NCBI GenBank assembly: GCA_029856125.1
Contig: JAHQWJ010000120.1
Coordinates: 186,001 to 250,000, forward strand
DNA length: 64,000 nt
Source of the DNA: Promethearchaeia archaeon
GTDB taxonomy: Archaea > Asgardarchaeota > Lokiarchaeia > Sigyniarchaeales > SOKP01
Reading direction: 5' to 3'
The translations under genes were made by a program, and so were the position numbers. Below are positions 1 to 8,395 of this stretch, piece by piece (position 1 is the stretch's first letter; each line of letters starts with the position of its first letter). The notes beneath the pieces are model-generated. The model had not been told where the DNA came from. It saw only the letters and a list, made by a program, of their open reading frames with translations, and did no database searches.

Positions 1-222
1 GTAGAAACTACGGAATTTGGTGTTTCAGAAGAAACAATCGAGATTGAAGCAAAAGTTAAAGTAGAAAGCCCTAAAGCTCTTTTAATAACATTAGAATCGG
101 ATAAAGAATTTTGGATTCCAAAAAGCACAATTCACAACAATTACGATGTGGAAAACAAAAAGAAACTGCAAACACTTATTGTAGATAAATGGATTATAGA
201 AAAACAAAGAATAGTCAAATGA
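1..222 (+). CDS. C-terminal end of a small protein, cut by the window edge
   Basis: An open frame runs from base 1 to a TGA at 220-222 with no start inside the window. The last 73 residues are charged and end in a segment with WIPKS and VDKWIIEKQ. Short prokaryotic proteins with a tail of this kind, in which a predicted strand with an aromatic-Ile-Pro motif precedes a terminal amphipathic helix, exist, but I cannot name the family with confidence. Its stop overlaps the likely ATG of the next gene in an ATGA arrangement, which suggests translational coupling with the metal transporter downstream. Confidence 0.6.
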   Translation, partial: VETTEFGVSEETIEIEAKVKVESPKALLITLESDKEFWIPKSTIHNNYDVENKKKLQTLIVDKWIIEKQRIVK

Positions 223-1466
223 CAAATAAAGATATAAGTGAAAAATTCTATGGTAAGCCCTTATTTGTGAATTTACTATTATTAGTTATAAATCTTTTTT
301 TGTTTGTATTCAAGCTTATAGTTTCTAGTTTAAGTGGAAGTTTAGCCCTTCAAGCAGATGCTTTTGATAATTTAACAGATATTATTATGGTTTTTGCAGC
401 TATAGTTGGAATTTACTATGCAAAAAAAAAACCTAATAAAAAGTTTCCATATGGCTATTACAAAATCGAAAATATAATAAGCCTCATTATTTCAATGGTC
501 ATATTTTTTACGGCTTATAACATAATTACTACATCGTTCTCTGAAATTTCTGGAACCATTGCTGGATTTCCAAAACAGATAATAGTTACACCTCCTATTT
601 TTCTTTTTTTAATAATCTCTTTACTAATTTCGTTCTTATCAACTATTTATTTAAAAATAGTTGGAAAACAGACAAAATCACCAATAATTCAATCTCAAGC
701 AACTGAAAAACTCTACGATAATCTGATATCTTCTTCAGTAATAATCGGATTTATAAGTGCTTTATTTGGTATAAACCTTGTAGATTCAATTATTAGTTTA
801 ATTATTGCCCTGCTTATCATCAAAGGGGGATATGATATTTTCTTAGCGTCTACTAAAACACTATTAGATGCAGTGATTGATTTTGATAAAAGAAATGAAC
901 TCTATAAAATAATAGATAGCTTTCCAAATGTTAAAGAGATTGAAAACATTGAAATTCGCTCCTACGGGAGATATATTTTTGTTGAAACTGTAATTGAATT
1001 AAATAAAGAACTTCATTTACATCAAGTAGAATTATTAAAAAATACACTATCAGTTAAAATAAAAACAGAGTTCCCTGAAATCTTTAAAATTATAATTATT
1101 TCTCAGGCTCAACCAAAAGAAATTATTAAAATTGCTGTGCCCTTACTGGACGACAACGGTTTAAATTCTAAAATTTCTGAGCATTTTGGAGAATCTCCTT
1201 TCTTTTCTATCATAGAATTGCAAGAAGAAAATAATCAATTTAAATTAATCAATTATCATATTGTCCCAAATAAGTTTAAAGACGAAGAGAAAAGGAAAGG
1301 AATTTTGATTTCTGAGTGGTTTTTAGAAGAAAAAATTGATAAGCTTTATCTAAAAAGCGATTTGAAAAAGGGTCCAAAATTAATCTTAGAAAGTAGCTTA
1401 GTTCAAATGATAATTACTGAATTTGAAAGTTTACATGAGATTGTCGAACAAGAAACACAAATTTAA
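219..1466 (+). CDS. Cation diffusion facilitator transporter fused to a NifX/NifB-type cofactor domain
   Basis: The N-terminal half is a cation diffusion facilitator (CDF) membrane domain with about six hydrophobic segments. The first metal-site pair is present as a D-x3-D motif (DNLTD) in the second helix. The position that is usually His in the second half of the site (HxxxD) reads Glu in EKLYD. A cation-efflux dimerisation domain follows. The last hundred or so residues, from IKIAVPLLDDNG through SEHFGESPFF, match the dinitrogenase iron-molybdenum cofactor (NifX/NifB C-terminal) fold. I start it at the ATG at 219, which overlaps the upstream stop, although an ATG at 189 is in frame. It likely moves a divalent metal across the cytoplasmic membrane. 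The extra domain may sense or carry metal, which is inference. Confidence 0.85.
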   Translation: MTNKDISEKFYGKPLFVNLLLLVINLFLFVFKLIVSSLSGSLALQADAFDNLTDIIMVFAAIVGIYYAKKKPNKKFPYGYYKIENIISLIISMVIFFTAYNIITTSFSEISGTIAGFPKQIIVTPPIFLFLIISLLISFLSTIYLKIVGKQTKSPIIQSQATEKLYDNLISSSVIIGFISALFGINLVDSIISLIIALLIIKGGYDIFLASTKTLLDAVIDFDKRNELYKIIDSFPNVKEIENIEIRSYGRYIFVETVIELNKELHLHQVELLKNTLSVKIKTEFPEIFKIIIISQAQPKEIIKIAVPLLDDNGLNSKISEHFGESPFFSIIELQEENNQFKLINYHIVPNKFKDEEKRKGILISEWFLEEKIDKLYLKSDLKKGPKLILESSLVQMIITEFESLHEIVEQETQI

Positions 1467-1532
1467 GTCTTAGAATAAGAAATATTTACCTAAGAACATT
1501 TAATTATTTACTTAAACTTTTAATTGATTTCT

Positions 1533-2360
1533 ATGGAACTGTCTATTAACCTGTTAAAATTAATTGCGTTAAATGTATATGATGCCATACATCCGATCTT
1601 AGGCTCTAAAAAGGCGGCAGAAAAGGCTCAGAGGGGTGTAGGAGGTGATATTTCAATGCAAATAGACCTTATTGCGGAAAATATCGTTATTAACACTTTA
1701 GAAAATGAGAAAATAAATCTATTGTTAATTAGCGAAGAATTAGGCGAAAAATATATAGGAAATAAAGAAGAAGCAATTAAAAGCCAAAATGTTTTAATTA
1801 TCGATCCTGTTGATGGTTCTAATAACGCAGTAAGAGGAATCCCATACTGTTCTATATCAATCGCCTATGCAAGAGGTAAGAGTATAAAGGACATAAAAAA
1901 AGCTGTCGTATTAGATTTAGTTTCAAAAGACATATATTGGGCTGTTAAAGGAGAGGGTGCTTACTTAAACGATAAGAAAATTCATGTTTCAAATCTGAAC
2001 CTTTCAGATAATTGCTTTTTTGAGCTGAACCTTCCAAAAAAAAACGCTTTTCAATATTTAAGTGAACTAAAACCAATTATTGAACGATTCCATCGTATCA
2101 GAATACTCGGGAGTAGTGCTTTAACCTTATGCCAGGTTGCCAAGGGCAGTATGGAAGCTTTTATTAATTTACGAGAATCTAACAGGTTAGTTGATGTTGC
2201 TGCTGGCCTTCTAATACTCAAAGAAGCAAAAGGTCAATTTTTCTCTCTTGATGGAAGCGAGCTTGATCAAAAACTATCTATAGCCTTAAAATTTCCATTT
2301 GTAGCTTGCAATGCGAATTTAGAACCATTCTTGAGAAACGAGTTAAGTAACAATTCTTAA
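1533..2360 (+). CDS. Inositol-monophosphatase-family sugar phosphatase (IMPase/FBPase type)
   Basis: The protein has the metal-binding signatures of the lithium-sensitive phosphatase superfamily: SEELGE early on, the central DPVDGSNN motif, and a late VDVAAG motif close to the usual WD-A-G segment. Archaeal members hydrolyse inositol-1-phosphate or fructose-1,6-bisphosphate with Mg2+. Sequence alone does not separate these activities. The length (about 275 residues) is normal. A TTG at 1524 is in frame, but I prefer the ATG at 1533. The gene converges on the UroD-family gene, and the two overlap by four bases at their stops. It is a soluble cytoplasmic enzyme, with a role in gluconeogenesis or inositol-lipid synthesis. 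Confidence 0.85.
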   Translation: MELSINLLKLIALNVYDAIHPILGSKKAAEKAQRGVGGDISMQIDLIAENIVINTLENEKINLLLISEELGEKYIGNKEEAIKSQNVLIIDPVDGSNNAVRGIPYCSISIAYARGKSIKDIKKAVVLDLVSKDIYWAVKGEGAYLNDKKIHVSNLNLSDNCFFELNLPKKNAFQYLSELKPIIERFHRIRILGSSALTLCQVAKGSMEAFINLRESNRLVDVAAGLLILKEAKGQFFSLDGSELDQKLSIALKFPFVACNANLEPFLRNELSNNS

Positions 2361-3436
2361 TACGGGACATTAATAGGATATTTGCCGTATTTTCTCTTCA
2401 CATTTTGCATGGCTTCAAATCTATCAACTGTAACAGCTGGATGGATACTATGACCAGAACTAAATATGTATCCCCCGCCTGGCGCTAATTCTCGTATTAA
2501 CCTTTTAGCATAATCTTCAATCTCAGAAATTTTGCCTAAAGCAAGCATAACAGGACTTAGATTACCTACAAGAGTAATTTTATCGCCAAATTTTTCATTT
2601 AACTTAAATATATCATACTCCAAGTTAGCTGTAGTTGATTCAATGGGATGTATTGCATCCACTCCGCAGTTTATAATGTCTTCAAAAATCTCTAAGAGAT
2701 CCCCATCTGAATGTAGAAGAATTTTGCAATTATGCTTATGAGCTGCATCACATATTTGTTTTAACCATGGAAATATGTGTTTTCGATATAAGCTCGGTCT
2801 CATGAATAGTCCGTTTTTAAATCCGTAATCGTCCCAAAGTAACACCATTTTGGCATCGTTTTCCGCTAAGATTTTCACTAGCTCCACTGTGAAAGTTCCT
2901 CTGTCGTCAAATATCCTCTTCATTTGCTTCTCGTTGCCTACTATTCTTGAAAATGTTTCCATTCCAAAACCCTCCCAAGAGCATTCCATAAGAGCACCAG
3001 TTGAAGGGATAGAAAAAACTGTGTCATTTATTTCTTTTTGAGCACTTCTTCCTGATAGAAATTGATCCATTCGAGTTTTTAAATTTGGGTCTGGCCGTTC
3101 CCAACTTTCGTAGTCCTCAAACGACTCAAAATGCCCTCCGTGGTAAGTTAACATCATAGTTTTATCTTCAGCATATTCATATTTCATTACTCTACCATAC
3201 TCATCGATGTATCCTCCCTTAAACATTTTTCGGGGAAATATACTTACGTAACTAAGAACTAAATCTATTCCTGCTTTACTAAAAAATTTGTATGTGTTTT
3301 TGTAACCACGACTACCGCTAAGATTTATACCATAATGTTTTATTATAGTATTGTTTGTAAAAGCGCTTTCAAAAGCAGGCACTCGATCTGGTTCTTTGTG
3401 CTCAATAGTAGTTAAAACTCTTTCTGGAGCGTTCAT
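2357..3436 (-). CDS. Uroporphyrinogen-decarboxylase-family protein (possible corrinoid methyltransferase)
   Basis: The start (RVLTTIEHKEPDRVPAFE) is the typical opening of the UroD/MtaA/CmuA superfamily. It is followed by a TIM-barrel-sized body of 359 residues with a late HSDGD segment and GNLSPVMLALG near the end. In archaea and anaerobes without full heme synthesis, such proteins usually act in methyl transfer between a methylated compound, a corrinoid protein and a thiol, rather than in porphyrin synthesis. A His-Cys zinc site typical of MtaA is not obvious, so the substrate is unknown. No corrinoid protein lies next to it. The family assignment is firm and the function is open. Confidence 0.8.
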   Translation of the reverse strand: MNAPERVLTTIEHKEPDRVPAFESAFTNNTIIKHYGINLSGSRGYKNTYKFFSKAGIDLVLSYVSIFPRKMFKGGYIDEYGRVMKYEYAEDKTMMLTYHGGHFESFEDYESWERPDPNLKTRMDQFLSGRSAQKEINDTVFSIPSTGALMECSWEGFGMETFSRIVGNEKQMKRIFDDRGTFTVELVKILAENDAKMVLLWDDYGFKNGLFMRPSLYRKHIFPWLKQICDAAHKHNCKILLHSDGDLLEIFEDIINCGVDAIHPIESTTANLEYDIFKLNEKFGDKITLVGNLSPVMLALGKISEIEDYAKRLIRELAPGGGYIFSSGHSIHPAVTVDRFEAMQNVKRKYGKYPINVPY

Positions 3437-3541
3437 TATATCTCTTATTGATAATTTTTTATTAAAATCTTTAATTACATTAAGAAGGTCTTTAAAATAT
3501 ATAAAAGTTTAATTTTACAAATTTGTAGAGCTGATTCCGAT

Positions 3542-4144
3542 TTGAGCGAATTTAAAAGACTAACTACGGATTTCTTTTCAAGAGGTACGGTTGAAGTGGG
3601 TAAGGATCTGTTAGGTAGATACCTAATAAAAGAAACAAATAAAGGAGCTATTATAGGAGAAATAAAAGAAGTCGAAGCGTATTTAGGTCCAAATGATAAA
3701 GCGTGCCACGCTTATAACTACAAAAAAACCGAAAAAACAAAAGTTATGTATATGAAACCTGGTACTTTTTACGTGTATTATATTTATGGTACTTATTTCT
3801 GCTTAAATGTCATTACTGAGCCAATAAACAACCCCTGTGCTATTTTTATAAGAAACCTTCGTCCAATAGAAGGAATTGATTTAATGTTGGAAAATCGCAA
3901 TGTAAAAATCGGAAGGAATTATAAGAATTTGGTTGATGGACCAAGCAAATTATGTATGGCATTTAATATCACCAAAGAAAAATATAACGGGGAAGACTCT
4001 TGCACGGAAAATTCAAAACTCTATTTTGCTCAAGGAAAAAAGATTTTAGATAAACAGATTATTTTAGGAAAAAGAATTGGGATAGAATATGCTGAAGAAG
4101 ACAAAGATCGCCTTTTACGCTTTACTTTAGAACAAGAATTATAA
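3542..4144 (+). CDS. DNA-3-methyladenine glycosylase (AAG/MPG family)
   Basis: The 200-residue protein matches the alkyladenine DNA glycosylase family from end to end. It has LLGRYL near the start, the EVEAYLGPNDKACHA segment containing the catalytic Glu, the MYMKPGTFYVYYIYGTYFCLNV block, and a late VDGPSKLCMAF region. It removes alkylated or deaminated purines from DNA by hydrolysing the N-glycosidic bond, the first step of base excision repair. The start is a TTG at 3542, since no in-frame ATG lies near. The gene stands alone, in tandem orientation with no near partner, and the SRP RNA gene converges on its 3' end. Confidence 0.92.
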   Translation: MSEFKRLTTDFFSRGTVEVGKDLLGRYLIKETNKGAIIGEIKEVEAYLGPNDKACHAYNYKKTEKTKVMYMKPGTFYVYYIYGTYFCLNVITEPINNPCAIFIRNLRPIEGIDLMLENRNVKIGRNYKNLVDGPSKLCMAFNITKEKYNGEDSCTENSKLYFAQGKKILDKQIILGKRIGIEYAEEDKDRLLRFTLEQEL

Positions 4145-4450
4145 AAAACCTGGATTTCGACTCCAATTCAAATGCTATGACCTTATAATATGCTCCTCCA
4201 CGACCTTACCATAAAGCGTGAACATCTAAACTTACGATTGCTCCATCCCTGGCCTGATCGGGTTTGTTATTACGAGCTTAAGCATTCCCTACGGAAAACC
4301 CTGCTCTGACACCCACCATCATGGGGATCGCTTCGTCGAAACATAAAATTGGATAACATTTCTCATGGAACCTGAATCCAAGCAATTTGAGCTAAAGACC
4401 ATGTTACTCTCCGTCCAGTATAGGACTTCAGAACGGGCCTAATGTTCCAA
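4145..4450 (-). ncRNA. Signal recognition particle RNA (archaeal 7S type)
   Basis: On the minus strand, positions 4250-4225 or so read CCCGATCAGGCC, then AGGGAT, then GGAGCAATCG. This is the helix 8 hallmark of archaeal SRP RNA (usual form CAGGCC-CGGAAG-GGAGCA), including the symmetric internal loop that binds the SRP54 M domain. The apical loop here is a GGGA tetraloop closed by A-U. A long helix 5 is supported by CTCAAATTGC (5' side) against GCATTTGAATTGGAG (3' side). The 5' part has an Alu-like hairpin region with GAGTAAC. The 3' end runs into a T-rich stretch at 4151-4145. A TATA-like TTTTTATTAATG lies upstream near 4470. The ends are approximate. The RNA scaffolds SRP19 and SRP54 for membrane targeting of nascent proteins. 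Confidence 0.88.
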
Positions 4451-4518
4451 GAAAAAAAATGAATGCATTAATAAAAACTTGATGAACTACCAATAATGGG
4501 AAAGGGTAAAGATAAGGA

Positions 4519-4677
4519 TTAATCTAATGCTACTTCTTTATTGATTCTACGGCGTAAAATCGATAAAAATTCTTCAGTATCTGGAAACACATAAGTAATG
4601 TTGTCTCCATCGTCATCAATTGTAACCTCTTTGAAAAACTTACCATCTATTTTCACTTTCATATCGTTTAATATCAT
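4519..4677 (-). CDS. Small acidic hypothetical protein (52 aa)
   Basis: An ATG-initiated frame at 4677-4519 encodes 52 residues starting MILNDMKVKIDGKFFKEV and ending in a basic-then-acidic tail (LRRRINKEVALD). The predicted pattern is a beta hairpin with an acidic DDDGD turn followed by one helix. It resembles no family I can name. The base composition and lack of rare codons are consistent with a real gene, and it sits between the SRP RNA and the hydrolase on the same strand. It is too short for certainty. Confidence 0.5.
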   Translation of the reverse strand: MILNDMKVKIDGKFFKEVTIDDDGDNITYVFPDTEEFLSILRRRINKEVALD

Positions 4678-4736
4678 ACCAAAAGAATGTTAATCGAATT
4701 TCAAAAAACTACATAACATGGAAGTAATACTACCTT

Positions 4737-5621
4737 CTAATTACCATTCTTGTTGCTATTTGCTACTATAGCGTTTACAATTTGTGGTATGACTTCGCGA
4801 GGAAAACTATGACCCATTCCATCCAAAATCAATAACTCTGCTTCGGGTATTTCTGTAGCGATTTCTTTACCTGCTTCAACTGAGTTAAGTGGATCTTCTC
4901 TCCCATGAATAACAATTGTAGGAGCTCGTATTGCTGCAAGTTTTGGTTTTAGATTACCGGGAACAGCCATCGCTGCTAATTGACGCGTTACCCCTTCAGG
5001 GTAATAACCACGATCATAATCGTTTGCCATATACTCTCTTGATTGATCTTCGTCATAAGGAAAAGTTCCGTGAATGAGGCGACCGCGTTTGACCATTTCT
5101 TCAATATATGCCTCGCGTTCAGAAGGAACAGGTGCAAAGAATTGCGCCATGATTTCTGGCTTCGATTGAGGTAGATCGGGATTTCCAGTCGTACTCATGA
5201 TTAACGTGAGAGATAGCAACCGAGATGGGTGTTTATATGCTAGAACCTGTGCGATCATTCCCCCCATGGAAGCACCGCAGATGTGTGCTTTATCTATATT
5301 TAGAACATCCAAGACACCAACAGCGTCACCTGCCATGTCCTCTAAAGTGTACGGTACTTTAGGTATTTCTCCATGAGTATAGGCGGCACTAATCTCCACA
5401 AAGTTTGGCATACCTGCATCTTCAAATTTTGTTGACAAACCTATATCTCTGTTGTCGAATCTGATGACAAAAAAGCCATGATTTGCTAGATTCTCGCACA
5501 TTTCATCTGTCCAAGCAAGTAATTGGCTTCCCAGTCCTGCTATCAATAACAACGGTTTTGAAACCGGGTCACCGATTGTTTCATATTCAATTTCTATATT
5601 ATTTACTTTCGCTTTTGGCAT
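4737..5621 (-). CDS. Alpha/beta-fold hydrolase
   Basis: This is a complete alpha/beta hydrolase of 294 residues. The nucleophile elbow is G-A-S-M-G-G with Ser118, the acid is Asp243 in GREDPL, and the base is His271 in GMGHSFP. The oxyanion-loop region is LIAGLGSQ, and FDNRDIGLS follows the second strand, a pattern common in the bacterial esterase and aclacinomycin-methylesterase-like group. It has no signal peptide, so it is cytoplasmic. The substrate is unknown, with small esters or lactones likely. It diverges from the Ldh2-type dehydrogenase across a 134-base promoter region. The strong similarity in style to bacterial hydrolases suggests acquisition by transfer, which I have not tested. 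Confidence 0.88.
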   Translation of the reverse strand: MPKAKVNNIEIEYETIGDPVSKPLLLIAGLGSQLLAWTDEMCENLANHGFFVIRFDNRDIGLSTKFEDAGMPNFVEISAAYTHGEIPKVPYTLEDMAGDAVGVLDVLNIDKAHICGASMGGMIAQVLAYKHPSRLLSLTLIMSTTGNPDLPQSKPEIMAQFFAPVPSEREAYIEEMVKRGRLIHGTFPYDEDQSREYMANDYDRGYYPEGVTRQLAAMAVPGNLKPKLAAIRAPTIVIHGREDPLNSVEAGKEIATEIPEAELLILDGMGHSFPREVIPQIVNAIVANSNKNGN

Positions 5622-5755
5622 TATTGATATTTCTCATTTATTTCTTTAAACTTATTAAATAGGGAATGTAATATTAAGTTAAACTTTATGTAAAACCAAA
5701 AATAAGCTAGAATATTGTTTAATTATCATAAAATAATGAATTTTGAGGGATTACT

Positions 5756-6859
5756 ATGTCTGAAAATATTATTTATCTCGATACCGAAACACTTGAAAGT
5801 TTCATGAAAGATGTTTTCATAGGGCTTGGTGTGCCTAAGGACGACGCCCACATTATAGCTGAAGTATTAATTGCTTCTGATATTAGAGGAATTGATACCC
5901 ATGGAATTCAGCGCTGCAAAATGTATTTTGATCGTATAAAGGCAGGAATGTATGAAGTGAAAACAAAAATTGATGTTATAAATAATGGCCCTACGACAGC
6001 CCTTTGGGACGGAAATTGTGGAATGGGACATGTTATTGCGTATAAAGCCATGGAAACAGCAATTGAAAAAGCGAAAAAGTATGGACTAGGCTCCGTAGCA
6101 GTCCGAAATTCAACTCATTTTGGTATCGCTGGTTACTATTCACTCATGGCAATTAAGGAAGGAATGATTGGTTTTGCGGTAACTAACGCGCGACCCTCTA
6201 TGCCCCCCACATTTGGAGTTGAACCTATGCTTGGTACAAATCCTTTAACTGCTGGTGCGCCAACAGATGAGGAGTTCCCCTTCTTAATTGATTGTGCTAC
6301 TACTATTGTTCAAAGGGGTAAAGTAGAGTTATATAATAGAATTAATAAACCTTTACCTGATGGTGTTGTAATAACAGACGAGGGAAAGACGGAAACTGAC
6401 CCCGCTATTATATTGGAAAATATGAGTAAAGGTAAAGCTGCTTTACTGCCTTTAGGTGGTAAGGGAGAAGAAACTTCTGGTTATAAAGGTTATGGTTACG
6501 CCACTTTGGTTGAATTGTTATCAGCAGCCTTACAAGATGGAATATATCTTAAAGACACAATAGGAATTGTAGAAGATGGTCAAAAAAGATTAAAAGTGGG
6601 ACACTTCTTCTTAGCAATTAATATCGAGAGCTTTCTCCCTCTTGAAGTTTTTAAAAAAACAGCAGGAAACATCATGAGGGGTCTTCGATCTTCTAACAAA
6701 GAACCTGGAGCAGACCGAATTTATACAGCTGGCGAAAAAGAATATGACGCGATGACAAGTAGAGGAAAAATGGGAATTCCTCTTAATAAAAGTTTACAAG
6801 ACGATATAAAAACTATGCAGAAAGAATTAAGGTTGTTTAACTACAGTTTTCCATTCTAA
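5756..6859 (+). CDS. Malate/L-lactate dehydrogenase family (Ldh2/YlbC type) NAD(P)-dependent oxidoreductase
   Basis: The 367-residue protein matches the Ldh2 family, which is distinct from Rossmann LDH/MDH. It has the RGIDTHGI motif (His49), NSTHFG containing the catalytic His121, the GTNPL segment that contacts the nucleotide, and GYKGYG late in the chain. Members reduce 2-oxoacids to 2-hydroxyacids (malate, L-lactate, L-sulfolactate, ureidoglycolate), so the substrate cannot be set from sequence. Other lactate-related genes occur later in the window (25-29 kb and 56-61 kb), which makes a hydroxyacid substrate plausible. The ATG at 5756 follows an upstream GAGG. The gene converges exactly on the following CDF gene. 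Confidence 0.9.
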   Translation: MSENIIYLDTETLESFMKDVFIGLGVPKDDAHIIAEVLIASDIRGIDTHGIQRCKMYFDRIKAGMYEVKTKIDVINNGPTTALWDGNCGMGHVIAYKAMETAIEKAKKYGLGSVAVRNSTHFGIAGYYSLMAIKEGMIGFAVTNARPSMPPTFGVEPMLGTNPLTAGAPTDEEFPFLIDCATTIVQRGKVELYNRINKPLPDGVVITDEGKTETDPAIILENMSKGKAALLPLGGKGEETSGYKGYGYATLVELLSAALQDGIYLKDTIGIVEDGQKRLKVGHFFLAINIESFLPLEVFKKTAGNIMRGLRSSNKEPGADRIYTAGEKEYDAMTSRGKMGIPLNKSLQDDIKTMQKELRLFNYSFPF

Positions 6860-8314
6860 TTATTTAAATATAACGCCCTCAGTGCGTCCTTTTATGGGTT
6901 CAGAATGAAGAATTATCTCGTTTAAATTTTCTATTTTTAGCGTATTTTTTATTTGCTGCTCTACTTCTGTTATCAAAGTATGAACTCGCGATATATTGAG
7001 AGTACCGTCAAAAAACACATGAAGTTCGAGCATGCAAAAATCGAGGGCAGCCCAAAATTCCAAACCATGATAGCCTTTAACCTCTGGAATCGATTTCAAT
7101 AGACTATCTAAGGAAGATTGAATTGCTTTCTTCTTTTCAGGTTCAATAGGAGTGCATATTAGATGATCTGTTAAAGATTTTTTCAGCGTAGACTGGGATT
7201 CTAAGTGAGTAATTATTCTCGATATAAATGGAACTTGCTCCTTTAGTTGTTCTTCAAATAAACTGCTTAATTCGTGAGCCTCCTCTAATGATAAACTATC
7301 ATCAACAACTATAGCTAATGATAAGAAGTAATTGTTTTTAATTCTAAACACATTCAAGTCTTTAAAATCTGATATCTCTTTAAATTCACTTTTCATAGTA
7401 TACAGCAAATTAACTATTTTTTCTCCGAGCGAAGATTCTCCACTTAAAGGATTCATTTCAACTAATGTCTCTACATTATAAGACGGAAAAAATTTCTTGC
7501 TCAGCGCTCGAATATTTTTTGTAATTTCATTCGCATGTACTACAGATATATGGTCTTCAACAGAGAGTCTTATTTCTAAAAATAGAGTGTTACCACTAAA
7601 TCTCACTTTTAAATCCTCAACACCGTTTACATGATCAAGATTAAAAACACTTATCTTAATTTCTTCTATAATAAGTGAATTTATTGGGTTTACATCTAGT
7701 AAATCTTTAATTCCTTCTTTAGAAAGGATGATCGAACTTATAATTATCAATATGGAAAGAACAATACTAAAATAGGGATCTAAAAATTTTATGCCAAAAA
7801 ATAAAGCAATGAAAAAGTTAACTATAACTATAAGTGCTCGAAGAGAGTCTTGGAACAAATTTAAACCTTGAATTTTTAGGGATAAACTATTTTGTTTCTT
7901 TCCTTGCCATATTAATATTCTAGAAAATACTAAATTGATGATAAATGATATAATTAGAATAATAAAGCCCACATCGGGATTGATAATTCCATAGGAGCTT
8001 GTTACAATGGTTTGAATTGCTATAAAGATAAGAACGCTATAAACATTGATTAAAATAATACTTTGAACCAATCCACTTAACGAATCGATTTTAGAATGAC
8101 CGTACATATGTTCGAAATCAGGGGGTTTTTGACTGACATATATCGAATAGATCGTAAGAAAAACAAAAAAGATATCAGTAAGAGTATCAACTGTTTCAGA
8201 CAAAAAGCTTAAACTACCCGTTAATATAACTCCTGCTAACTTTAATGATGATTGGAGTAAAATGACGAGAAAAGCAATAATGCCATATTTGATCTTAATA
8301 TTCATAATTTTCAT
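6860..8314 (-). CDS. Cation diffusion facilitator with three C-terminal dimerisation-type domains
   Basis: The N-terminal 200 residues form a CDF membrane domain. The helix-2 metal pair is present as DTLTD, but the second-half site reads N-x3-D (NLFQD) where His-x3-D is usual. The C-terminal 280 residues are much longer than the standard single cytosolic domain and read as three successive ferredoxin-like units. The first has VNGVEDLKVRFSGN, the second ISDFKDLNVFRIKNN, and the third VKGYHGLEFWAALD. Each ends in a helix preceding a short strand containing a His or Glu pair. The cytosolic part probably senses metal and drives dimerisation. The ATG at 8314 or at 8305 could start it. It is a relative of the CDF gene at 219-1466 but lacks the NifX domain. 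Confidence 0.82.
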   Translation of the reverse strand: MKIMNIKIKYGIIAFLVILLQSSLKLAGVILTGSLSFLSETVDTLTDIFFVFLTIYSIYVSQKPPDFEHMYGHSKIDSLSGLVQSIILINVYSVLIFIAIQTIVTSSYGIINPDVGFIILIISFIINLVFSRILIWQGKKQNSLSLKIQGLNLFQDSLRALIVIVNFFIALFFGIKFLDPYFSIVLSILIIISSIILSKEGIKDLLDVNPINSLIIEEIKISVFNLDHVNGVEDLKVRFSGNTLFLEIRLSVEDHISVVHANEITKNIRALSKKFFPSYNVETLVEMNPLSGESSLGEKIVNLLYTMKSEFKEISDFKDLNVFRIKNNYFLSLAIVVDDSLSLEEAHELSSLFEEQLKEQVPFISRIITHLESQSTLKKSLTDHLICTPIEPEKKKAIQSSLDSLLKSIPEVKGYHGLEFWAALDFCMLELHVFFDGTLNISRVHTLITEVEQQIKNTLKIENLNEIILHSEPIKGRTEGVIFK

Positions 8315-8395
8315 AGAATTTCTTATTTATGAATAAAAAGCTTAAATTAATACTGAGAATTAAATATTTGGCAATAAAAATAAAAAAAAAAGTTA

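Noticed and set aside
2357..3436. True uroporphyrinogen decarboxylase of heme synthesis
   Set aside because: No other heme or siroheme genes lie nearby, and the sequence opens like the methyltransferase-type members of the superfamily. The function was left open.
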